A model generated the notes under the pieces. It was not told the DNA's origin. It saw only the letters and a list, made by a program, of their open reading frames with translations, and ran no database searches. From assembly GCF_050589605.1 (NCBI RefSeq), contig NZ_JBNGOO010000007.1: DNA of 64,000 nt; one strand, 5' to 3'. Within the stretch, counting starts at the first letter, position 1. Every line of letters starts with the position of its first letter. Origin of the DNA: Granulosicoccus sp947495035 (lineage in GTDB: Bacteria > Pseudomonadota > Gammaproteobacteria > Granulosicoccales > Granulosicoccaceae). Below are positions 43,816-53,644 of this stretch, one piece after another. Both the position numbers and the translations under genes were made by a program.

Positions 43816-45210
43816 TTGAGAGCACCACTTTGGGATCGCTGTCTGTTGAAGCTCGAAGAAGAGCTATCCGACCAGCAACTCAACACCTGGATTCGTCCGC
43901 TGCAAGCCTGGCATGAATCAGACCAGCTACGCATACTGGCCCCGAATCGATTCGTGCTGGACATGGTGCAAAGCAGTTTCCACGCCCGCATCCAGGAAAT
44001 TGCCAGTGCTCTGACGGCACCGGAAGATATTCAGGTCAAGCTGGTCATCGGATCGGGTCAACCGAACGAGGCGCAGCAAGCCTTTCAGGAAAAGAACGAG
44101 ACGACCACGTCCTCTCGCGCCAGTGAACGCGAATCGGGACGAATGTCCGCCCCCGCTCACTCACAGGTGGCCAAGAGCACGCCGCCAGTCGACTCTCATC
44201 TGAAACCCGAGTTCAGCTTCAACACGCTGGTCGCAGGGAAAAGCAATCAGTTGGGTCGCGCCGCTGCCCTGCAGATCGGTGGCAGTCCGGGCACAGCCTA
44301 CAATCCCTACCTCATCTACGGGGCCTCCGGACTGGGCAAGACCCACCTGATGCAGGCCATCGGTAACGAAATTCTGGCCAACAAGCCCGATGCCAGAGTC
44401 TCCTATATCAATTCGGAAACCTATGTGCATGAGATGGTCCATGCACTGCAGCATGGCAAGATGAATGAATTCAAGGCCTATTACCGGGGGCTGGATGCCT
44501 TGCTGATCGACGATATCCAGTTTTTCGCAGGCAAGGAACAGACTCAGGAAGAGTTCTTCCACAACTTCAATGCGCTGTTCGAGGGAAATCAGCAGATCGT
44601 TCTGACCTGCGATCGTTACCCGAAGGAGATCAATGGTCTCGAAGAACGTCTCAAGACCCGATTCGGCTGGGGACTGTCCGTGGCGATCGAACCGCCGGAA
44701 CTGGAGATGCGAGTCGCGATTCTCAACAGCAAGGCCGAGCAGCGCGGTGTCACCCTGCCCTCGGAAGTCAGCTTCTTCATCGCCAAACGCATTCGCAGCA
44801 ATGTTCGTGAACTGGAAGGTGCGCTGAAGCGTGTCATCGCCAACTCACAGCTGATCGGCACCCCCATTACGCTCGACTTCACGCGCGAAGCCCTGGCAGA
44901 TCTGCTGGCGGTACAGGCCAAGACGGTCAGCGTCGAGAACATCCAGAAGACCGTAGCCGAGTATTACAACATCCGCCTGGCGGATCTCTCCGGCAAGAGC
45001 CGGTCTCGATCCGTTGCCAGACCCCGTCAGATTGCCATGGCCCTGGCCAAGGAACTCACCAGCAAGAGCCTGCCAGAGATCGGCAAGGCATTCGGTGGCA
45101 GAGACCATACGACCGTATTGCACGCCTGTCGCAAGGTGGTAGAGCTGCAGGAATCCGATGAAGGCATTCGCGAGGACTACAGTAATCTGCTGCGAACTCT
45201 TTCCAGCTGA
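43816..45210 (+). CDS. dnaA: Chromosomal replication initiator DnaA
   Basis: Replication initiator, 464 residues. Domain I begins LWDRCLLKLEEELSDQQLNTWIRPLQAW. The AAA+ domain carries Walker A GASGLGKTH, Walker B LLIDDIQFF and sensor regions, and domain IV has the DnaA-box reader GRDHTTVLHACRKV. The TTG at 43816 matches family N-termini and has GGAG about nine bases upstream. An in-frame TTG at 43714 would add 34 residues without homologous character. An eight-codon ATG frame (43796) ends in a TGA overlapping this TTG. Confidence 0.95.
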   Translation: MRAPLWDRCLLKLEEELSDQQLNTWIRPLQAWHESDQLRILAPNRFVLDMVQSSFHARIQEIASALTAPEDIQVKLVIGSGQPNEAQQAFQEKNETTTSSRASERESGRMSAPAHSQVAKSTPPVDSHLKPEFSFNTLVAGKSNQLGRAAALQIGGSPGTAYNPYLIYGASGLGKTHLMQAIGNEILANKPDARVSYINSETYVHEMVHALQHGKMNEFKAYYRGLDALLIDDIQFFAGKEQTQEEFFHNFNALFEGNQQIVLTCDRYPKEINGLEERLKTRFGWGLSVAIEPPELEMRVAILNSKAEQRGVTLPSEVSFFIAKRIRSNVRELEGALKRVIANSQLIGTPITLDFTREALADLLAVQAKTVSVENIQKTVAEYYNIRLADLSGKSRSRSVARPRQIAMALAKELTSKSLPEIGKAFGGRDHTTVLHACRKVVELQESDEGIREDYSNLLRTLSS

Positions 45211-45474
45211 CGTTAGCTACCCTTTCAGGAACCCCTGTCTTCCGGTATAACCCTGTGGATAACTTATCAGCAATGTGTGCAAGCTATCAGAGGCTCTGAC
45301 TTATCCACATTTCTCTCACAGGAAGAGCGTGTTGAGTCAAGCCAGTTATACAGACCGAATTTTATCCACAAGCGATTGTTTTAATTACTAAAAAAGCGGT
45401 TATCCACAGACTTTGCCCGCAGTAGTAGTAATAAACATAAACACACAATACAAACACACCTTTTTCTATCAGCC
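45211..45474 (+). other. oriC: Replication origin oriC
   Basis: The 264-bp dnaA-dnaN gap holds four perfect DnaA boxes: TGTGGATAA at 45254-45262 (minus orientation) and TTATCCACA at 45301-45309, 45362-45370 and 45400-45408. A one-mismatch box, TTATACAGA, lies at 45346-45354. AT-rich DNA lies at 45377-45396. After the last box comes a short GC stretch, then TAGTAGTAATAA at 45423-45434, which fits the DnaA-trio motif of basal origin unwinding, followed by AT-rich sequence to dnaN. Confidence 0.9.
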
Positions 45475-46581
45475 ATGAAATTCAGTGCACAACGCGAGAC
45501 TTTGCTGACGCCTTTGCAGCACGTAGTAGGCGCTGTTGAACGCAAACAGACCTCTCCAATACTTGGCAATGTCTTGATGGTTGCCGACGATGGCTACCTG
45601 ACTCTGACGGCTACCGATTCGGAAATCGAAATGCAGGCAAGAGTCGAAATGCATATCGATCAAACCGGCTCTACCACGGTGCCTGCCAGAAAATTGCTGG
45701 AAATCTGCAAACATCTGCCGGATTCAGCTCGAGTGGATTTCAATTTCCAGGGTGACAAGGTCATCTTCAAATCCGGTCGCAGCAAGTTCACGCTCGCTAC
45801 ATTGCCTGCCAACGAATTTCCTCATGTCGATGCCCTTGACGCACCGCAACAAGTGATTTTGACGGCCTCTGTTTTATTGCAGTGCATCAAGAACACAGCC
45901 TTCTCCATGGCACAACAGGATGTGCGTTTCTATCTGAATGGCATGCTGCTGGAAATCGGTGCGGATCGACTCTCCTGCGTTGCCACTGATGGACATCGAC
46001 TGGCCTATGCTCAATGCGCAACGGATGCCGAACCCGAAACCCCAGTCAGAGCCATCATTCCTCGCAAGACAGTCGGTGAATTGCAACGCCTGTTGGCCAG
46101 CGTCGAATCCGAAGATCCCGTGACCCTACTGGTAACACCTCAGCATCTTCAGGTTCAGGTGGGTGGGGTTCGATTGACCACTAAACTGATCGACGGTCGC
46201 TTTCCCGATTACAACCGCGTCATTCCCATAGATGGCAACAAGGAATTGCTGATCGATTGCCAGACCCTGAAGCAGTCACTCACTCGTGCATCGGTATTGT
46301 CCAACGAGAAATACCGCGGTGTGCGAATCGCACTTCAAAGTGGCACCCTCACTATTTCCAGCAACAACCCTGAACAGGAAGAAGCCATTGATGAACTGGA
46401 AGTCGACTACTCCGGGGATTCTGCAGAAATCGGTTTCAACGTGACCTATCTGCTGGATGTCCTGAACTCGCTGGAAAGTGTCAACGCGCGAATTCTGCTC
46501 AAGGACGGAAACAGCAGTGCCTTGATAACACCGGAAACCAACAGTGACAGCAAGTACGTTGTCATGCCGATGCGTTTGTGA
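45475..46581 (+). CDS. dnaN: DNA polymerase III beta sliding clamp
   Basis: The replicative sliding clamp, 368 residues in three similar domains. It starts MKFSAQRETLLTPLQHVVGAVERKQTSPILGNVL and ends with the conserved VVMPMRL. The GHRLAY motif of the second domain is present (VATDGHRLAYAQ). It begins directly after the origin, and its stop overlaps the recF GTG start by four bases. Confidence 0.97.
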   Translation: MKFSAQRETLLTPLQHVVGAVERKQTSPILGNVLMVADDGYLTLTATDSEIEMQARVEMHIDQTGSTTVPARKLLEICKHLPDSARVDFNFQGDKVIFKSGRSKFTLATLPANEFPHVDALDAPQQVILTASVLLQCIKNTAFSMAQQDVRFYLNGMLLEIGADRLSCVATDGHRLAYAQCATDAEPETPVRAIIPRKTVGELQRLLASVESEDPVTLLVTPQHLQVQVGGVRLTTKLIDGRFPDYNRVIPIDGNKELLIDCQTLKQSLTRASVLSNEKYRGVRIALQSGTLTISSNNPEQEEAIDELEVDYSGDSAEIGFNVTYLLDVLNSLESVNARILLKDGNSSALITPETNSDSKYVVMPMRL

Positions 46582-47654
46582 TTCTCGGCAAACTGGACGT
46601 CAGTGATTTCAGAAACATTCAGACACTGTCACTGACTCCCCACCCTCGCCTGAATCTCATCACTGGAAACAACGGATCAGGCAAGAGTTCAATACTCGAA
46701 TCCATCCAGTGCCTTTCAACCGGACATTCATTCCGCACTCGAAAGGCACGCGAGTTGATCAACCGAGAAGCTCAGTCATTTACCTTGACTGCCCTGTTCT
46801 CCGATCCTCAAACCTCACGCGAACACAGAACCGGATTATCACGACAGCGCGATGGATCTGTAGAGCTGCGTCTAGACTTCGAAGAAGTCAAAAGCATCGC
46901 CGAAGTCACGCGATTACTCCCCGTAAAGTCTCTGACTCCTGATAGTCACAAACTGATTCAGGACGGTCCCGACGAGCGTCGTCAATTTCTGGATTGGGGT
47001 GTGTTCCACATGGAACATGGCTTTCTCGACACCTGGAAACATTTCAAGCGTTCTTTATCCCAACGGAATCAGTTATTGCGTGACACAGGTTCTTCCGCAG
47101 AACTGAAAACGTGGGATTCCCTGTTTGTCGAATCATCCGAAGCCATTGATCAATTTCGCAGTCGCTATGTCAGCGAACTATCCGTTGCTCTGACACAACG
47201 AATGCAGGACATGGATGCCAGGTTCCACGTGGAACTTGGCTACCGTCCCGGTTGGTCAGACGATTTCTCTTTGGCAGAACTGTTGACCAGAAATCTTGAT
47301 TATCACCGGCGCATGAAGACCACCACCGATGGCCCCCACCGAGCCGAGATGACCCTGACCACTGAAGGAACAGCCGCCAAGCAGATATTGTCCAGGGGCC
47401 AGCAGAAGGTCCTGGTCTATTTACTGCATCTTGCGCAACTGGATCTTCTTGAACAGCGGAATGCCCGCCAGGCTGTTGTCCTTTGTGACGACCTGACTTC
47501 TGAACTGGATTCGGAACACTCTCGTGAAATCATCAACCAGCTTCTCAAATTGAACGGGCAGGTGTTCGTGTCCGGTGTCGACCTCGATGTACTGCGTCAT
47601 CACGATCACTCAGTGTTCCACATGGAACACGGTAGTCTCAAAAACGTAGTATGA
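46578..47654 (+). CDS. recF: DNA repair and gap-recombination protein RecF
   Basis: An SMC-like ATPase that helps load RecA at gaps; 358 residues. Walker A is in NLITGNNGSGKSSILESIQCL. The signature region is LSRGQQKVLVYLLHLAQ and Walker B is AVVLCDDLTSELD. It starts at a GTG (GTGATTCTC) overlapping dnaN. The sequence FHMEHG occurs twice (about residues 144 and 348) because its codons form parS-like sites; a third such site lies between them. Confidence 0.96.
   Translation: MILGKLDVSDFRNIQTLSLTPHPRLNLITGNNGSGKSSILESIQCLSTGHSFRTRKARELINREAQSFTLTALFSDPQTSREHRTGLSRQRDGSVELRLDFEEVKSIAEVTRLLPVKSLTPDSHKLIQDGPDERRQFLDWGVFHMEHGFLDTWKHFKRSLSQRNQLLRDTGSSAELKTWDSLFVESSEAIDQFRSRYVSELSVALTQRMQDMDARFHVELGYRPGWSDDFSLAELLTRNLDYHRRMKTTTDGPHRAEMTLTTEGTAAKQILSRGQQKVLVYLLHLAQLDLLEQRNARQAVVLCDDLTSELDSEHSREIINQLLKLNGQVFVSGVDLDVLRHHDHSVFHMEHGSLKNVV
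47002..47017. promoter_or_regulatory. parS-like site 1
   Basis: TGTTCCACATGGAACA, one base from the 16-bp consensus TGTTCCACGTGGAACA that binds ParB in gammaproteobacteria. Both 7-bp arms are intact and only the centre is altered. It lies in recF. Confidence 0.75.
47221..47236. promoter_or_regulatory. parS site 2
   Basis: GGTTCCACGTGGAACT carries the perfect 14-bp core GTTCCACGTGGAAC (47222-47235) with altered outer bases. It is the only copy with the canonical CACGTG centre. Confidence 0.8.
47614..47629. promoter_or_regulatory. parS-like site 3
   Basis: A second exact copy of TGTTCCACATGGAACA, near the 3' end of recF, 612 bp after site 1 and 393 bp after site 2. Confidence 0.75.
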
Positions 47655-47684
47655 TTAACAAGTTACGCTACGAAGACCGAACGA

Positions 47685-50096
47685 ATGAGCGACTCTCCCA
47701 GTTATAACTCCACCAGTATCCAGGTCCTCAAGGGACTCGACGCTGTTCGCAAGCGTCCGGGGATGTACATAGGCGATACCGATGATGGAACCGGCTTGCA
47801 CCATATGGTGTTCGAAGTCGTTGACAACTCCATCGATGAAGCCCTGGCAGGACATTGCAGTGCCATCAATGTCACGATCCACAGCGACGAATCAGTCAGT
47901 GTCTCTGATGATGGACGCGGTATCCCCGTCGATATTCACGAAGGAGAAGGAAAATCCGCTGCAGAGGTCATCATGACGGTGCTGCATGCGGGTGGAAAAT
48001 TTGACGACAATTCCTACAAGGTGTCTGGTGGTTTGCACGGCGTGGGCATATCAGTCGTCAATGCCTTGAGTGAATGGCTGAAACTCACCATTCACCGCGA
48101 CGGATTCATTCACACGCAGGAATACCGGGAAAGCAAGCCACTTGCGGATCTTCAAGTCGGAGAACCGACTGATACGACAGGCTCGAAAATTCACTTCAAG
48201 CCCAGTGCCGACACCTTCAGCAACATTCACTTCGAGTACGAGGTTCTGCGCAAGCGTCTGCGTGAACTCTCGTTCCTGAATAGTGGTGTTCGCATCATCC
48301 TCACCGATGAACGAACCGATCAGACAGATACCTTCGAATACGAAGGTGGAATCAGTGCATTCGTGGAGCATCTGAACCGCAAGAAGACGCCGGTTCATGG
48401 CACTGTGATCCATACACTGGGCAGCAAGGATGACGTCGCGGTGGAAGTTGCTCTGCAATGGACCGACAGCTACCAGGAAAACATCTTCTGCTTTACCAAC
48501 AACATTCCGCAACGCGATGGCGGTACGCACCTGGCGGGTTTCCGCACAGCCATGACGCGTACGCTGAATCAGTACATGGAAGCAAGCGGTGTGAGCAGCA
48601 AGGCCAAGGTCTCGGCCACGGGTGACGATGCTCGCGAGGGACTGACTGCCGTACTGTCCGTCAAGGTACCGGATCCCAAGTTTTCCTCACAGACCAAGGA
48701 AAAACTGGTGTCATCCGAAGTGAAGGGCATCGTGGAATCCGTGCTGGGCGAATTCATGCATGACTTCCTGCAGGAAAACCCCAACGAAGCGCGTGAAATC
48801 ACCGCCAAGATCATCGACGCCGCACGCGCCAGAGAAGCCGCTCGCAAGGCTCGGGAAATGACCCGTCGCAAAGGCGCTCTGGACATTGCCGGATTGCCCG
48901 GAAAACTGGCGGATTGCCAGGAAAAGGATCCGGCCAAATCCGAGATCTATCTGGTGGAAGGAGACTCGGCAGGTGGGTCCGCGAAGCAGGGGCGTGACCG
49001 ACGACGACAGGCCATATTGCCGCTCAAGGGCAAGATCCTGAACGTCGAGAAGGCCCGATTCGACAAGATGCTGCAGAGCGCGGAAGTCGGCACCCTGATT
49101 ACCGCACTGGGATGCGGCATCGGTCGTGACGAATTCGATGTCGACAAGTTGCGCTATCACTACATCGTCATCATGACCGATGCCGATGTCGACGGCTCAC
49201 ACATCCGGACCCTGCTGCTGACTTTCTTCTATCGCCAGATGCCAGAGCTGATCCGTCGAGGTCACATCTACATAGCTCAACCACCTCTGTTCAAGGTCAA
49301 GAAGGGCAAGCAGGAGCGATACGTCAAGGATGATGCCGAACTCAATGCCTACCTGCTGCAACTGGCGCTGGATGGTGCCCGGCTGCACGTCACCGCGGAT
49401 GCACCCACCATCAGCGATACCGGCTTCGAATCGCTGGCCCAGGAATACATGCGGGTGGGACTGCTGATGAACCGGATGGAGCGCCGCTTCAACCGTGACG
49501 TGCTCGAGGCCATGATCAATCAGACACCCATCTCGGAAGACGATCTGACATCGGCTGACAAGGTGGCAGAATACGGACGCCAATTGGTTGACACCTTGAA
49601 TGGCCAACTGTCAGTCACATCGCAGTACTCATCGTCACCTGTCGAACGCGACGGCAAGCACGGCCTGCAACTGGTCCGACGGGTCCATGGCAATGACAAG
49701 GAAATTCAGCTGGATCCCGGTTTCTTCCAGTCGCCGGATTACCGCACACTGGCAAGACTCGCCGAGAAGCTGGTCGGCATGCTGGGAGAGGGCGCCTATG
49801 TTGCCCGCGGTGATCGCGAGTTGCCGATCAGCAGTTTCAAGGAAGCCATGGACTGGCTGATTGCCGAATCCAAACGCGGTCTGACCATCCAGCGATACAA
49901 GGGACTTGGCGAAATGAATCCGGAACAGCTGTGGGAAACCACGATGGATCCGGAAGCCCGGCGAATGCTGCAGGTCAGCATCGAGGATGCCATTGCCGCC
50001 GATGAGGTCTTCGATACGCTGATGGGGGATCAGGTTGAACCCCGACGTGATTTCATCGAACGCAATGCCTTGTCGGTCTCCAACCTCGACGTCTAG
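47685..50096 (+). CDS. gyrB: DNA gyrase subunit B
   Basis: The ATPase subunit of gyrase, 803 residues. The GHKL ATPase site is seen in FEVVDNSIDEALAG, SDDGRGIPVDIHEGEG and GLHGVGISVVNALSEWL. The TOPRIM domain has VEGDSAGGSAKQGRDRRRQAILPLKGKILNVEKA and the metal-binding DADVDGSHIRTLLL. The C-terminus ends in the usual RRDFIERNAL. It follows recF by 30 bp. Confidence 0.98.
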   Translation: MSDSPSYNSTSIQVLKGLDAVRKRPGMYIGDTDDGTGLHHMVFEVVDNSIDEALAGHCSAINVTIHSDESVSVSDDGRGIPVDIHEGEGKSAAEVIMTVLHAGGKFDDNSYKVSGGLHGVGISVVNALSEWLKLTIHRDGFIHTQEYRESKPLADLQVGEPTDTTGSKIHFKPSADTFSNIHFEYEVLRKRLRELSFLNSGVRIILTDERTDQTDTFEYEGGISAFVEHLNRKKTPVHGTVIHTLGSKDDVAVEVALQWTDSYQENIFCFTNNIPQRDGGTHLAGFRTAMTRTLNQYMEASGVSSKAKVSATGDDAREGLTAVLSVKVPDPKFSSQTKEKLVSSEVKGIVESVLGEFMHDFLQENPNEAREITAKIIDAARAREAARKAREMTRRKGALDIAGLPGKLADCQEKDPAKSEIYLVEGDSAGGSAKQGRDRRRQAILPLKGKILNVEKARFDKMLQSAEVGTLITALGCGIGRDEFDVDKLRYHYIVIMTDADVDGSHIRTLLLTFFYRQMPELIRRGHIYIAQPPLFKVKKGKQERYVKDDAELNAYLLQLALDGARLHVTADAPTISDTGFESLAQEYMRVGLLMNRMERRFNRDVLEAMINQTPISEDDLTSADKVAEYGRQLVDTLNGQLSVTSQYSSSPVERDGKHGLQLVRRVHGNDKEIQLDPGFFQSPDYRTLARLAEKLVGMLGEGAYVARGDRELPISSFKEAMDWLIAESKRGLTIQRYKGLGEMNPEQLWETTMDPEARRMLQVSIEDAIAADEVFDTLMGDQVEPRRDFIERNALSVSNLDV

Positions 50097-50153
50097 AAAA
50101 CCGGCCTGCCTGGTGCAGTCCCTGCCATTCACTCGATAGCCTGATTCGTTCTC

Positions 50154-52178
50154 ATGTCTGATTTACTGGTGCAACGCCCCGACTTCTCGGCCATTGATGT
50201 CGAGACCATCGAACAGCAACTGGATGATCATCTCGCCGCCTGCCAGACCGTTGTCGATACCGTTTCAGGCATCGACAAGCCGGACTGGGAGTCGCTGATG
50301 CAGCCCCTGAGCGAAGTTCACAATCGTCTCTCGCTGTTCTGGTCGCCCATCAGTCATCTGAACTCGGTGATGAACAATGATCGTTTGCGCGACGTCTACA
50401 ATCGCTGCCTGCCAAAGCTGAGCGCCTATTACACGCAACTGGGACAGAACAGCGCGCTGTACAACGCCACGCTGGCCTTGCGGGACAACCCGGATTTCTT
50501 GCAGATGTCGGCTGAACGGCAACAGCAGGTGCGTCATGAATTGCGGGATTTCGAACTGGGTGGCGTATCACTCAATGCCAGCGACAAACAGCGTTTTGGC
50601 GAGATCGCTCAGGAATTGTCCAGGCTGACGACCCGCTTTTCGGACAATGTTCTGGACGCCACCAATGCCTGGCACAAGTCGATCGACTCGGCCGAGCAAC
50701 TGGATGGACTGCCCGACTCCGCGATTGCGGCAGCTCGACAACGCGCAGAGAGCAAAGGGCAGGCGGGCTATCTGCTGAACCTGGAGTTTCCCTGCTACAT
50801 GGCGGTCATGATGTTCGCCAACGACCGGGGACTGCGTGAAGAGATGTATACCGCCTTCAGCACCCGAGCGTCCGATCAGGGGCCACACGCCGGGCAATTC
50901 GATAATTCCACGCTCATCCAGGACATCCTGTCACTGCGAGCGGAAAAGGCCGCCTTGCTCGGATTCGAATCCTATGCCCATCTGTCGGTGGTGCCCAAGA
51001 TGGTCGAAACGCCGCAACAGGTTCTCGATTTCCTGGAGGACCTTGCGGTACGCGCGCGCCCCGCCGCCAAGGCCGAGTTCGATGAATTATCTCGCTTTGC
51101 TCGTGAGTCACTGGACCTACCTGAGCTGGCTGCCTGGGATGTGGCCTACGCCAGCGATCGACTCAAGAAGCAACAGCACGATCTGTCCGACGAGGAACTG
51201 AAACCCTACTTTCCGGCCGACCGTGCCATCCCCGGCATGTTCAAGGTTGTCGGCAAGCTGTTCGGTCTGCAGATCGAGCCGGTTGAGGACGCCGCGGTCT
51301 ATCACCCGGACGTGAAGTTGTACGCCATTACCGATGAGCAGGGCGAAGCTCGTGGCGAGTTCTACCTGGACAACTACGCGCGTGAAAACAAGCGCGGAGG
51401 CGCCTGGATGGACGTCTGCGCAACCCGTCAGCGAGTCGCCGATGCCGTGCAGCAACCCATTGCCTACCTGACCTGCAACCTGACGCCGCCGGTTGGCGAT
51501 GACCCGGCACTGCTCACACACATGGAGGTCACGACACTCTTCCACGAGTTCGGTCACGGCCTGCATCACATGCTCACCCGGGTGGAGACAGCGGGGGTCT
51601 CCGGCATCAACGGTGTGGAATGGGATGCTGTCGAGTTGCCCAGTCAGTTCCTGGAGAACTGGTGCTGGGAACGCGAATCCATCGACATGATCAGTGGCCA
51701 CTACCAGACCGGTGACGCCTTGCCCGATGAGCTGCTGGAGAAGATGCGCAATGCCCGCAATTTTCAAAGTGCCATGCAGCTGGTCAGGCAACTGGAATTC
51801 TCCCTGTTCGACATGCACCTGCATCTGGAATCGAGCAGCGACAAACCGGCCGATGTGCAGGCAACACTGGATCGTATCCGGCAGCAGGTGGCCGTCGTAC
51901 CGGCACCGTCCTTCAACCGTTTCCAGCACAGTTTTTCGCATATCTTCGCCGGTGGATACAGTGCGGGATATTTCAGCTACAAATGGGCTGAAGTCTTGTC
52001 GGCTGATGCGTTTTCCCGATTCGAGGAAGAGGGCATCTTCAACGAGGAAACGGGACGCTCCTTTCTGCAGAACGTGCTGGAGGTGGGCGGCTCGCGCGAT
52101 GCCATGACATCGTTCAGTGCCTTTCGTGGACGTGAGCCGGATGTCGCCGCCTTGTTGCGCCATTCCGGTCTGACCTGA
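50154..52178 (+). CDS. prlC: Oligopeptidase A (M3 family metallopeptidase)
   Basis: A cytoplasmic zinc endopeptidase that degrades oligopeptides, including cleaved signal peptides; 674 residues. The zinc site is in TLFHEFGHGLHHMLT near residue 465, and the third ligand lies in the VEWDAVELPSQFLENWCWE helix. Length and N-terminal domain agree with the M3A subfamily. It sits 57 bp after gyrB and 8 bp before ubiD. Confidence 0.93.
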   Translation: MSDLLVQRPDFSAIDVETIEQQLDDHLAACQTVVDTVSGIDKPDWESLMQPLSEVHNRLSLFWSPISHLNSVMNNDRLRDVYNRCLPKLSAYYTQLGQNSALYNATLALRDNPDFLQMSAERQQQVRHELRDFELGGVSLNASDKQRFGEIAQELSRLTTRFSDNVLDATNAWHKSIDSAEQLDGLPDSAIAAARQRAESKGQAGYLLNLEFPCYMAVMMFANDRGLREEMYTAFSTRASDQGPHAGQFDNSTLIQDILSLRAEKAALLGFESYAHLSVVPKMVETPQQVLDFLEDLAVRARPAAKAEFDELSRFARESLDLPELAAWDVAYASDRLKKQQHDLSDEELKPYFPADRAIPGMFKVVGKLFGLQIEPVEDAAVYHPDVKLYAITDEQGEARGEFYLDNYARENKRGGAWMDVCATRQRVADAVQQPIAYLTCNLTPPVGDDPALLTHMEVTTLFHEFGHGLHHMLTRVETAGVSGINGVEWDAVELPSQFLENWCWERESIDMISGHYQTGDALPDELLEKMRNARNFQSAMQLVRQLEFSLFDMHLHLESSSDKPADVQATLDRIRQQVAVVPAPSFNRFQHSFSHIFAGGYSAGYFSYKWAEVLSADAFSRFEEEGIFNEETGRSFLQNVLEVGGSRDAMTSFSAFRGREPDVAALLRHSGLT

Positions 52179-52186
52179 CTGACATC

Positions 52187-53644
52187 ATGAAATACAAGGA
52201 TCTGCGCGATTTTCTGGCCGGGCTGGAAGCGCAAGGTGAACTCAAGCGTATCAGTGAGCCGGTGGATCCGAATCTGGAAATCACGGAGATCTGCGATCGC
52301 ACCCTGCGCAGTCAGGGACCTGCGCTGCTGTTCGAGAATCCGATCGGTTCCGACGTGCCCCTGCTGGGTAATCTGTTCGGTACCCCGCAAAGAGTTGCAC
52401 TGGGGATGGGTGAGGACTCCGTAGAGGCCTTGCGAGAGGTCGGCAAGCTGCTGGCCTTCCTGAAGGAGCCGGATCCGCCCAAGGGCATCAAGGACGCCTG
52501 GAATTCCTTGCCCATCTTCAAGAAGGTGCTGGACATGGCGCCCAAGACAACACGCTCACCCGCCTGTCAGGAAGAGAGCTGGGATAGCGTCGATCTGTCT
52601 CGTCTGCCGGTACAGACCTGTTGGCCGGGTGATGCCGGTCCGCTGATTACCTGGGGCCTGGTCATCACCCGCGGTCCTCACAAGAAGCGGCAGAACATGG
52701 GCATCTACCGCCAGCAGGTGATAGCGCCAGACAAGACCATCATGCGCTGGCTGAGTCATCGCGGCGGGGCACTGGATTTTCGCGAGTGGCAACAGGAACA
52801 CCCGGGTGAACCGTTTCCGGTGGCTGTGGTTCTCGGTGCCGATCCGGCAACGATCCTCGGCGCCGTGACCCCGGTGCCTGACAGTCTTTCCGAACACGCC
52901 TTCGCAGGTCTGCTGCGCGGGGAGCGCACCGTGCTGGGCAAGGCGATGTTGTCGGATCTGCAGGTTCCTGCCTCCGCGGAATACGTGCTGGAAGGCTATC
53001 TGTATCCCGGGGAGACGGCACCGGAAGGCCCTTTCGGTGACCATACCGGCTATTACAACGAGGTGGATGAATTCCCGGTCTTCACGATCGAGAAGGTCAC
53101 GCATCGTCGCGACCCCATCTATCATTCGACCTATACCGGCAGACCACCGGACGAGCCGGCCATTCTGGGGGTGGCACTCAACGAGGTGTTCGTCCCCATC
53201 CTGCAAAAGCAGTTTCCCGAGATCGTGGACTTCTACCTGCCACCGGAAGGGTGCTCCTATCGCATGGCGGTGGTCAGCATGAAGAAGCAGTACCCCGGGC
53301 ATGCCAAACGCGTGATGATGGGGGTGTGGTCCTTTCTGCGGCAATTCATGTACACCAAATTCGTGATCGTGGTGGACGACGATGTCGATGCGCGTTCCTG
53401 GGAAGATGTGATCTGGGCTATCACGACACGTATGGATCCGGCGCGAGACACCACCCTGATCGAGAACACGCCTATCGACTATCTGGACTTTGCTTCCCCC
53501 GTCTCCGGGCTGGGCTCCAAGATGGGGATGGATGCGACCAACAAGTTACCTGGTGAAACGGATCGGGAATGGGGTGAACCCATCGAGATGAGCGCAGCGG
53601 TGAAAGCCCGTGTCGACGCGCTCTGGGAACGACTCGGCATCTGA
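52187..53644 (+). CDS. ubiD: 4-hydroxy-3-polyprenylbenzoate decarboxylase
   Basis: Decarboxylase of ubiquinone biosynthesis that uses prenylated FMN made by UbiX; 485 residues. It starts MKYKDLRDFLAGLEAQGELKRI. Active-site stretches include GMNIG-like NMGIYRQQVI, the E-x-P-E-G segment in APEGPFGDHTGYYNE and KFVIVVDDDVDARSWEDVIWAI. The sequence is close to E. coli UbiD throughout. ubiX is not in the window. Confidence 0.95.
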   Translation: MKYKDLRDFLAGLEAQGELKRISEPVDPNLEITEICDRTLRSQGPALLFENPIGSDVPLLGNLFGTPQRVALGMGEDSVEALREVGKLLAFLKEPDPPKGIKDAWNSLPIFKKVLDMAPKTTRSPACQEESWDSVDLSRLPVQTCWPGDAGPLITWGLVITRGPHKKRQNMGIYRQQVIAPDKTIMRWLSHRGGALDFREWQQEHPGEPFPVAVVLGADPATILGAVTPVPDSLSEHAFAGLLRGERTVLGKAMLSDLQVPASAEYVLEGYLYPGETAPEGPFGDHTGYYNEVDEFPVFTIEKVTHRRDPIYHSTYTGRPPDEPAILGVALNEVFVPILQKQFPEIVDFYLPPEGCSYRMAVVSMKKQYPGHAKRVMMGVWSFLRQFMYTKFVIVVDDDVDARSWEDVIWAITTRMDPARDTTLIENTPIDYLDFASPVSGLGSKMGMDATNKLPGETDREWGEPIEMSAAVKARVDALWERLGI

